This document shows, one piece after another, positions 6,519 through 11,187 of a stretch of DNA of 11,187 nucleotides. Every line of letters begins with the position of its first letter. Positions within the stretch are counted from its first letter, which is position 1. Made by a program: the position numbers and the translations under genes. This DNA comes from Mageeibacillus sp. UBA1257 (GTDB lineage: Bacteria; Bacillota; Clostridia; UBA1212; UBA1257). Under the pieces are notes generated by a model. The model was not told the origin of the DNA. It was given only the letters and a program-made list of their open reading frames with translations, and did no database searches. Location: positions 1 to 11,187 of the forward strand of contig DBVT01000001.1 of NCBI GenBank assembly GCA_002308775.1, given 5' to 3'.

Positions 6519-6558
6519 TCAGGATCCGGACCGATTCCGGTCACAATGACGGATCTGA
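6519..6558 (+). other. Nested hairpins in the 3' untranslated region of the adhesin gene
   Basis: GACCG (6529-6533) pairs with CGGTC (6538-6542) as an inner stem. TCAGGATCCG (6519-6528) pairs with CGGATCTGA (6550-6558) as an outer stem with one bulged base. There is no T-run after it, so it is not itself a terminator. It may protect the 3' end or be incidental. Confidence 0.4.
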
Positions 6559-6570
6559 TAATGAGAAAAT

Positions 6571-6607
6571 AAGGACGCCATAGACATCTCTATGGCGTTC
6601 CTTTTAT
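6571..6607 (+). terminator. Rho-independent terminator of the adhesin gene
   Basis: AAGGACGCCATAG (6571-6583) pairs with CTATGGCGTTCCTT (6590-6603) with one bulged T and a 6-base loop, followed by a short T-rich stretch. This is the strongest hairpin in the window and isolates the adhesin as a single-gene unit. Confidence 0.9.
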
Positions 6608-6771
6608 TGTACGACGGGCATACCGTCGGTCTGCGCTGAAAGTCGGCCTCCGCATGCATTAATAAGCAGGGGAGTTCATACAGACTCGGAATTTCCGCGG
6701 AAACAAGACAGAGAGATGATTCCGCAATAAAACGCACCGCGAAAAGGTATTATCAGATCTTGGCATAATAC
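6608..6771. promoter_or_regulatory. Gene-free interval with inverted repeats upstream of the alpha-galactosidase promoter
   Basis: I see no gene in 6512-6901. After the adhesin terminator it holds three symmetric elements. These are a small hairpin CGACGG/CCGTCG (6612-6617 with 6623-6628), a perfect 12-bp palindrome TTTCCGCGGAAA (6692-6703), and a 7-bp inverted repeat GTATTAT (6747-6753) with ATAATAC (6765-6771) around an 11-base spacer. The last abuts the -35 element. The second and third are plausible operators for sugar-responsive control of the downstream gene. Confidence 0.45.
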
Positions 6772-6801
6772 TTCACAAAAATCGTTGCCATATGATATAA
6801 T
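6772..6801 (+). promoter_or_regulatory. Promoter of the alpha-galactosidase gene
   Basis: TTCACA (6772-6777) and perfect TATAAT (6796-6801) are spaced by 18 bases, with a TG one base before the -10 (extended -10). The leader is about 95 bases. Confidence 0.8.
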
Positions 6802-6901
6802 GCAGGCATAGTTTCTATGGATCGGTTACTTCATTTTTAAAACAGAATGCATAAAAAAATACAAAGACGGCCGCGGCGAGCAAAGAAAGGAAGATTGAAT
6901 T

Positions 6902-8944
6902 ATGGATTCAGATAAGGTCCGCATTTCCCGGATGCAAACAGAGCCTTTTTGCGATTTTATGAACGGTTACCGCGATCCCGCGATCAGACCGGCGATGAGA
7001 CCCACGCTTTCATTCAAATATGACGACGTTTTGTTTGAAGAACTGGAATTAAGGGCGAGTGCAGACGGAAACGATCTCAAATATATCCTGCCGGACGGAC
7101 TGGAACTTACGGTAAAATATGAGTTTTATCCCGAATACGGAGTGACTAAATGGACTAATTACTGGAACAATCCAACGGATCACGACAGCGGTCTGATATC
7201 AGATCTGTACGACTGTGATGTGACTTTTCCGATGCGCGCTGATCCGCCGAGGACCAGACGAAACAGTCAGAGCACTTGGGAGCCGGAAACGATGATACTG
7301 CATGCCACAAACGGTGCCAACGTGAGATCAGACGATCATGCGGATATTCCCGTACGTATGTGGGCCGGAGACAGCAGGGAGTTTTCTTGCACAGCGGGCA
7401 GAAGCGGTATGGGCAAGGCTCCGTTTTTCGATGCAGAAGAAGGCGGTGAACGTAAAAACGGCGTTCTGATGGCTGTTGGCTGGACCGGACAATGGAAAGC
7501 CGTATTTGACCGCGGAGCAGACACTTTCAGGATGCGTCACGGCATTCAGGACGCACATTTTCGTATGCATCCGGGCGAATCCTTCCGCACAGCTTCAACG
7601 ACCTTGCTTGTATATACGGAGGGTCAGGTAAAAGCTCACAACCTTTGGCGCAGGTATATCCGCGAAGAGATCTCTCCTTTTGCAAAAAGCAAAGGCGCAC
7701 GGGGGAAACAGTGTCCTTTTTCGGCCATATTCTGGGGCGGAATACACAGTGACAGGCTTATAGAGCGCTGGAAGAAACTGCTTGCATACGGTCTTCCGTT
7801 CGATTACTGCTGGGTGGATGCCGGCTGGTATGAACCGCTTTGCTCCGAAACGACGGACGGTCAGTCCGCAGAATGGGGAAAGACAGGCACGTGGGAGATC
7901 AGCCGCAAATATCATCCCGACGGATACCGCGACGTAACAAAATTCCTTTCCTCCCACGGCATAAAATTCCTGCTCTGGTTTGAACCGGAACGTTTTATCC
8001 GCAGTATCAGCGAGTGGACGGAATTCTTATATAAAAACGATCAAAACGAAGATCAGGTCATTACCGCACTTAACGAGGAAAAGGTATGCAACGACGTTAT
8101 CGAAAAGATCTCCGGGCTTATCGAGAGCATCCCCGTGGACTGTTACAGGCAGGATAACAATATCGGGATGCTTGATTTCTGGCGTTGCAGTGACGCAAGG
8201 CAAAAGGATGCTGAAAACCGCAAAGGTACGACGGAGATCCACTATATAAACAACCTGTGGCGTTTCTGGGATACGCTGCTGGAACGTTTTCCGAACCTTC
8301 TTATAGATAACTGCTGCAGCGGAGGCCAACGCATAGATATAGAAATGCTTTCGCGTTCAGTGCCTTTATGGCGTAGCGACTGCCAGTGTACCTGGGACTG
8401 CTGTCCGGAGGAAAATCAGAATCAGAACGCTTCAGCCGCACGTTGGTATCCCTATTCCGGTATTGGATACGGCCCTTCACTGGGCGATCTCTACAGCTTC
8501 CGCAGCGCATATACGAACGGCATGACCGTACGCACCTGGGAACATGCGGACGCGGAATGGGAAGTCGGAGCAATGCACGAGCCCTTTGATTTCGCTAAAA
8601 AGTATTTTGATGAATATGATGAAATACGCAGATATTTTGCTATGGATTTCTATCCGCTGATACCGGTGTCAAATGAAAACACCGCCTGGTCCGCATCTCA
8701 GTATCACGACCAGGAAGACAACAGCGGCATAATACTCGCTTTTCGCCGCGCACTGTGTCCCTACGACCGCGCACTCGTCACTCCCGGCGGTTTAGAACCG
8801 GGAAAAGAGTATGAATTTACAGACGCGGATACGGGCGAGGTCACCGTCTGCAGCGGAGATGATCTGATCAAAAACGGTATGACGCTCCGTATCGACCAAA
8901 AACGCAAATCACTGCTGCTTAAGTACAAAGAAATAAAAGGATAG
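6902..8944 (+). CDS. Alpha-galactosidase, glycoside hydrolase family 36
   Basis: Protein of 680 aa that should release terminal alpha-1,6-galactose from melibiose or raffinose-type oligosaccharides with retention of configuration. Residues about 1-260 form the N-terminal beta-sandwich, including the YPEYGVTKWTNYW strand. The (beta/alpha)8 barrel follows: WVDAGWY (304-310), LLWFEPER (357-364), the nucleophile segment CYRQDNN with D418, the CCSGGQR substrate loop (471-477), and LWRSDC with acid/base D493. A short beta-domain closes the protein (about 600-680). The YRQDxN nucleophile motif replaces the KWDMNR of better-studied GH36 enzymes, as I recall for many clostridial members. Six cysteines lie within 471-505; they are in the family motif region and need not be disulfides. 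There is no signal peptide, so the enzyme is probably cytoplasmic and depends on an importer not seen here. AAAGGAAG (6886-6893) is the ribosome binding site. The gene stands alone behind its own promoter. The family call is firm; the natural substrate is inferred. Confidence 0.92.
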   Translation: MDSDKVRISRMQTEPFCDFMNGYRDPAIRPAMRPTLSFKYDDVLFEELELRASADGNDLKYILPDGLELTVKYEFYPEYGVTKWTNYWNNPTDHDSGLISDLYDCDVTFPMRADPPRTRRNSQSTWEPETMILHATNGANVRSDDHADIPVRMWAGDSREFSCTAGRSGMGKAPFFDAEEGGERKNGVLMAVGWTGQWKAVFDRGADTFRMRHGIQDAHFRMHPGESFRTASTTLLVYTEGQVKAHNLWRRYIREEISPFAKSKGARGKQCPFSAIFWGGIHSDRLIERWKKLLAYGLPFDYCWVDAGWYEPLCSETTDGQSAEWGKTGTWEISRKYHPDGYRDVTKFLSSHGIKFLLWFEPERFIRSISEWTEFLYKNDQNEDQVITALNEEKVCNDVIEKISGLIESIPVDCYRQDNNIGMLDFWRCSDARQKDAENRKGTTEIHYINNLWRFWDTLLERFPNLLIDNCCSGGQRIDIEMLSRSVPLWRSDCQCTWDCCPEENQNQNASAARWYPYSGIGYGPSLGDLYSFRSAYTNGMTVRTWEHADAEWEVGAMHEPFDFAKKYFDEYDEIRRYFAMDFYPLIPVSNENTAWSASQYHDQEDNSGIILAFRRALCPYDRALVTPGGLEPGKEYEFTDADTGEVTVCSGDDLIKNGMTLRIDQKRKSLLLKYKEIKG

Positions 8945-9017
8945 GGGAGAACAGGGGGAGAGATATTCAACCGCAAAAAATATGAGGACGGCATCAGGGA
9001 AGAACTTTTAATATAGC

Positions 9018-9047
9018 TTGCAATTAAAGCTTGATATTGGATATAAT
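9018..9047 (+). promoter_or_regulatory. Promoter of the SIMPL-domain gene
   Basis: TTGCAA (9018-9023) and perfect TATAAT (9042-9047) are spaced by 18 bases. A 13-base hairpin ATGCG/CGCAT (9064-9076) lies in the leader. No clear terminator separates this promoter from the alpha-galactosidase gene, so some readthrough is possible. Confidence 0.65.
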
Positions 9048-9123
9048 GAATACGTTAGAGAGTATGCGTCGCGCATGCCGCTAAAATGGTAACAAAACAG
9101 ATCACGAAAGGAAGCACAAGATC

Positions 9124-9780
9124 ATGCCGAGAAATATAACTATCAGAGGAACAGGTAAAATAAGCGTCAGTCCCGATCTCACAGTCGTGACTCTCAATCT
9201 CAAAGATGTTGACAAGGATTACGAGAAAGCAATGGAAAAAGCTGCCTCTAAAATGGAGGACCTTCGCGGCGCTCTCGCGAAGATCGGTTTTTCAAAGAAC
9301 GACCTCAAAACGACGAATTTCAACGTGAATACGGAATATGAGAGCAGGCGAAACCAGGACGGCTCATACAGTCAGGTATTCAAAGGATTTGCCTGCTACC
9401 ACAGCCTTAAGATCGAATTCGATTTCGACACTAAAATGCTCGCAAATGTCCTCAGCTCCATCGCATCTTCCGTAGCCGAACCGGAGCTCAACGTCTCCTT
9501 CACCGTAAAGGATAAAGACGCCGTGAGCGACATGCTTCTCAAAAGCGCAACAGAGAATGCAAAGCGCAAAGCGGAGATCCTTACATCTTCCTCGGACGTA
9601 AAACTCGGCCGTATCATCTCGATCGTCTACGACTGGGGCAACAGGGACCTTGTCTCTCCGACAAGATACGCGTTAGACAACAGAGCCATGAAACTCGCCG
9701 CCGCCCCGAGCTCGATCGACATCTCGCCCGACGACATCACCGTCACGGACACTGTCACGTTCATATGGGAGATCGGTTGA
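9124..9780 (+). CDS. SIMPL-domain (DUF541) protein without signal peptide
   Basis: Protein of 218 aa that is almost entirely one SIMPL/DUF541 domain. The family opening ITIRGTGKISVSPDLTVVTLNL (about residues 5-26) is followed by paired amphipathic helices (about 33-57), the DLKTTNFNVNTEYE strand (61-74), the FKGFACYHSLKIEFD strand and a C-terminal D(I)TVTDTVTFIWEI strand. Most DUF541 proteins are periplasmic or extracellular with a signal peptide. This one begins directly with MPRNITIRG, so a cytoplasmic location is expected. The family function is not settled; members have been linked to oxidative stress and to an IRAK-interacting mouse protein. AAGGAAG (9108-9114) lies 9 bases before the ATG. 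The Nudix gene follows after 55 bases without a terminator and may be co-transcribed. Confidence 0.85.
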   Translation: MPRNITIRGTGKISVSPDLTVVTLNLKDVDKDYEKAMEKAASKMEDLRGALAKIGFSKNDLKTTNFNVNTEYESRRNQDGSYSQVFKGFACYHSLKIEFDFDTKMLANVLSSIASSVAEPELNVSFTVKDKDAVSDMLLKSATENAKRKAEILTSSSDVKLGRIISIVYDWGNRDLVSPTRYALDNRAMKLAAAPSSIDISPDDITVTDTVTFIWEIG

Positions 9781-9835
9781 AAAAGCCAATAATAGAGAAC
9801 TTTTATCGTTTTTTGCCTGAAAAGAGGGAAAAATA

Positions 9836-10249
9836 TTGAAAAGTGAGTCAGAAATAAGGGCAGAACTGATTCGTGTTGTCGCGGCTGTTATTAGAGATAA
9901 AGACAAAATATTCGCCACCGAGAGAGGTCACGGCGAATTTAAAGGCGGCTGGGAATTTCCGGGCGGTAAAATCGAGCCCGGTGAAATGCCCGAGCAGGCA
10001 CTCGTGCGCGAGATCGAAGAAGAACTTGATACTCTCGTCGAAGTTGGTGAACTCATTGACACGATCGAATACGACTATCCGAATTTTCACCTTTCCATGG
10101 ATTGCTTCTGGTGTAAAATACTCAGCGGAGATCTCGTTTTAAACGAAGCGGAGGACGCCAGATGGCTTTCTTTTGACGATATCGACAGCGTCGAATGGCT
10201 GCCTGCTGACAGCGGACTTGTAAAAAAGATAAAAGAACGACTCGTTTGA
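9836..10249 (+). CDS. Nudix hydrolase, MutT/NudG-like (8-oxo-dGTP or modified nucleotide pyrophosphatase)
   Basis: Protein of 137 aa. The start is TTG at 9836, chosen because AGAGGGA (9823-9829) sits 6 bases upstream and the family's opening strand (ELIRVVAAVI) follows directly; no in-frame ATG precedes that strand. The Nudix box is G44-x5-E50-x7-R58-E-I-x-E62-E63, giving the metal-binding glutamates. The Gly that normally follows two residues later is Asp65, as in REIEEELDT, a variant I know from clostridial pyrophosphohydrolases. GGWEFPGGKIEPGE precedes the box, and TIEYDYPNFHLSMDCFWC and ARWLSFDDI...VEWLPAD are typical of the MutT/NudG subgroup. It probably cleans oxidised or modified (d)NTPs to monophosphate and pyrophosphate in the cytoplasm. 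Its stop codon overlaps the -35 of the following promoter. The substrate is not readable from sequence. Confidence 0.9.
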   Translation: MKSESEIRAELIRVVAAVIRDKDKIFATERGHGEFKGGWEFPGGKIEPGEMPEQALVREIEEELDTLVEVGELIDTIEYDYPNFHLSMDCFWCKILSGDLVLNEAEDARWLSFDDIDSVEWLPADSGLVKKIKERLV

Positions 10250-10275
10250 CACGGCGCGTCGCCATATGCTACAAT
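10246..10275 (+). promoter_or_regulatory. Near-consensus promoter of the membrane protein pair
   Basis: Perfect TTGACA (10246-10251), an 18-base spacer, TACAAT (10270-10275) and an extended TG one base upstream. The -35 overlaps the TGA of the Nudix gene. This is the best consensus promoter in the window. Confidence 0.85.
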
Positions 10276-10286
10276 CACTTAAAGAT

Positions 10287-10320
10287 CAAAGCTCTTTTCT
10301 GAATCACGACAGGGGCTTTG
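10287..10320 (+). promoter_or_regulatory. Hairpin at the 5' end of the membrane-pair transcript
   Basis: CAAAGCTC (10287-10294) pairs with GGGGCTTTG closing at 10320, with CTG/CAG (10299-10301 with 10310-10312) above a four-T bulge. It begins a few bases after the expected transcription start and ends about 23 bases before the ribosome binding site. There is no T-run after it, so it is a poor terminator for the Nudix gene. It may stabilise the 5' end or serve regulation. Confidence 0.4.
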
Positions 10321-10354
10321 CGTATTGCGCAATTATGATTTCGGGAGGCAAATT

Positions 10355-10780
10355 ATGGCTTGTTTTCTTATACCGGCGGCTGAGGCTGCGATATTGACCG
10401 TTGCGACAAAGATCATCGAAAAGAAAGAAAAAACTATGACGCCTTCGAAGGCAATAGTTTCATTTGACGGAAAGACAGTTGAAGAGGTTCAAAAGATACC
10501 TTTTTCGAGAAAGCTCAAATGGCTTACAAATCTTCAGTGGGGAGGCGCGGTCCTGCTCGCTTTTGAACATATCTGGCACGGAGAAATAGTCGCGTGGTTC
10601 CCGTTTTTAAGCGCGATGTCGGACAAAGGGGACGCTGCGGAAATGCTCCATGAAATGGCGACAGTAGGCATTGCAATGGCAGCTCTCACGTCTGTTGTCT
10701 GGCTCATAATGCTCGCAGTGGCTGCCCTGATCGAGAAGAGGGCGCAAAAAGAAGCAAAGTCCGTATCTGAAACGAAATAA
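10355..10780 (+). CDS. Small membrane protein of unknown function with a His/Glu cluster
   Basis: Protein of 141 aa. ATG at 10355 is preceded by GGGAGG (10343-10348) with 6-base spacing, preferred over an in-frame TTG at 10325. I recall similar proteins in clostridia but no assigned function. A short hydrophobic segment (about 4-21, opening MACFLIPAAEAAILTVATK) is followed by a charged loop (22-55). A second segment (about 60-86) contains FEHIWHGE (70-77) and WFPFL. A short loop carries AEMLHEMATVG (95-105), and a third helix (about 104-126) ends IEKRAQKE. Polar residues E71, H72, H75, E77, H99 and E100 in or at the edge of membrane segments could bind a metal or cofactor; this is inference. 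It is followed after 12 bases by another small membrane protein, suggesting a two-subunit complex. Confidence 0.8.
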   Translation: MACFLIPAAEAAILTVATKIIEKKEKTMTPSKAIVSFDGKTVEEVQKIPFSRKLKWLTNLQWGGAVLLAFEHIWHGEIVAWFPFLSAMSDKGDAAEMLHEMATVGIAMAALTSVVWLIMLAVAALIEKRAQKEAKSVSETK

Positions 10781-10792
10781 GGAGGCCGCGAC

Positions 10793-11113
10793 ATGACTCT
10801 TCTTACATGTGTTTTCGCGGCTGTTATTTGCACCGCGATATGGTACAAAAATGCTCCGGAGAGTAAAATGAATCTCGGCCTGCTTTGCTGGCTCTTCTGG
10901 GGCGCTTCGCTTATGTGGCTTGTCGATGCGATCTTCGAATATGTGAAACTTCGGGAAGCGTTTTTTACTCCGGAGCCGAAGGATATGCTGAATGACTTTT
11001 TCCTGGGACTTTCCGCTGTTGCGCTCGGGCTTGTGATATGGATCGTGGTGCTTCTCATAAAGGACCCGAAGGGAGTCATAAAAGGCAATCTTTTTAAGAA
11101 AAAGGACAAATAA
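10793..11113 (+). CDS. Small three-helix membrane protein, partner of the preceding gene
   Basis: Protein of 106 aa. AGGAGG (10780-10785) overlaps the last base of the previous stop codon and lies 7 bases before the ATG, so translation of the two genes is likely coupled. Three hydrophobic segments are seen: 1-18; about 28-48 (LGLLCWLFWGASLMWLVDAIF); and about 69-89 (FFLGLSAVALGLVIWIVVLL). A basic tail follows (KGNLFKKKDK). D45 and E49 lie at the end of the second helix, and FTPEPKDMLND (58-68) joins helices two and three. The pair of this gene and the one before it looks familiar from other clostridia, but I know no function. It is expected in the cytoplasmic membrane with the basic tail inside. 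Confidence 0.8.
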   Translation: MTLLTCVFAAVICTAIWYKNAPESKMNLGLLCWLFWGASLMWLVDAIFEYVKLREAFFTPEPKDMLNDFFLGLSAVALGLVIWIVVLLIKDPKGVIKGNLFKKKDK

Positions 11114-11115
11114 GT

Positions 11116-11164
11116 CAGAAGACGGCTTTTTCTCGCAAACCGCGATTTTCAGCCGCTTTTTCTG
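11116..11164 (+). terminator. Terminator after the membrane protein pair
   Basis: CGGCT (11123-11127) pairs with AGCCG (11151-11155). An inner TCGC/GCGA stem (11132-11135 with 11141-11144) lies inside it, and CTTTTTC follows. CAGAA (11116-11120) can also pair with TTCTG (11160-11164). The hairpin is interrupted, but its position right after the last stop codon supports the call. Confidence 0.6.
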
Positions 11165-11187
11165 TTAAAAAGGGCATAATTTATGGA

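Noticed and set aside
5666..6544. 292-codon open frame on the - strand under the adhesin gene
   Set aside because: It lies entirely antisense to a domain-rich protein with clear sorting signal. The translation shows no recognisable domain, and its existence is explained by the codon bias of the sense gene.
9015..9033. Direct repeat AGCTTG (9015-9020 and 9028-9033) as a regulator site
   Set aside because: Six-base repeats in an AT-rich promoter are expected by chance, and they overlap the promoter elements without further symmetry.
10325..10354. Longer start (TTG) for the first membrane protein
   Set aside because: GGGAGG at 10343-10348 sits ideally for ATG 10355, and the extra residues overlap the leader.
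10534..11109. 191-codon - strand frame across both membrane protein genes
   Set aside because: The + strand genes have excellent ribosome binding sites, a promoter and hydrophobic segments. The antisense product is Ser/Pro/Arg-rich noise.

Overview
The window looks like chromosomal DNA from a Gram-positive, gut-type Clostridia (Lachnospiraceae/Oscillospiraceae-like Bacillota). This rests on the strong AGGAGG-type ribosome binding sites, a DUF4298 protein, a sortase-anchored multidomain surface protein and a cytoplasmic GH36 alpha-galactosidase. The exact taxon cannot be named from sequence alone. All supported genes lie on the + strand. There are nine: one 5'-truncated and eight complete. I found no tRNA, rRNA, transposase, integrase or CRISPR array.

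Region 1 (about 1-1640) is visibly more AT-rich and uses AGA/AGG arginine codons. It holds the 3' end of a DUF4298 gene, a small helix-turn-helix protein (378-785), and a stand-alone HD-domain hydrolase resembling the (p)ppGpp hydrolase domain of SpoT/MESH1 (897-1550). A perfect 18-bp palindrome and an intrinsic terminator lie between the last two, and a second terminator closes the region near 1638. The HTH protein and the hydrolase may form a small regulatory unit acting on alarmone levels, but that is inference.

Region 2 (about 1713-6607) is one very large gene (1862-6511, 1549 aa) with its own promoter, structured leader and terminator. It encodes a secreted stalk of about ten SpaA/Cna-B-type immunoglobulin-like domains ending in an NPITG sorting signal, a membrane helix and a basic tail. 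Nine domains carry the Lys and Asn/Asp pair expected for self-made isopeptide crosslinks. The outermost domain has lost both. Four domains carry odd charged inserts.

Region 3 (6608-8944) is a GH36 alpha-galactosidase behind a strong promoter. Two inverted repeats upstream of it could bind a regulator. No sugar transporter or regulator gene is in view.

Region 4 (8945-11187) holds a SIMPL (DUF541) protein without a signal peptide, a MutT/NudG-like Nudix hydrolase starting at TTG, and then a tightly coupled pair of small membrane proteins of unknown function. The pair has its own near-consensus promoter and a downstream terminator. The first membrane protein carries a striking His/Glu cluster. 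This pair and the HTH/HD-hydrolase unit are the best candidates for something undescribed.
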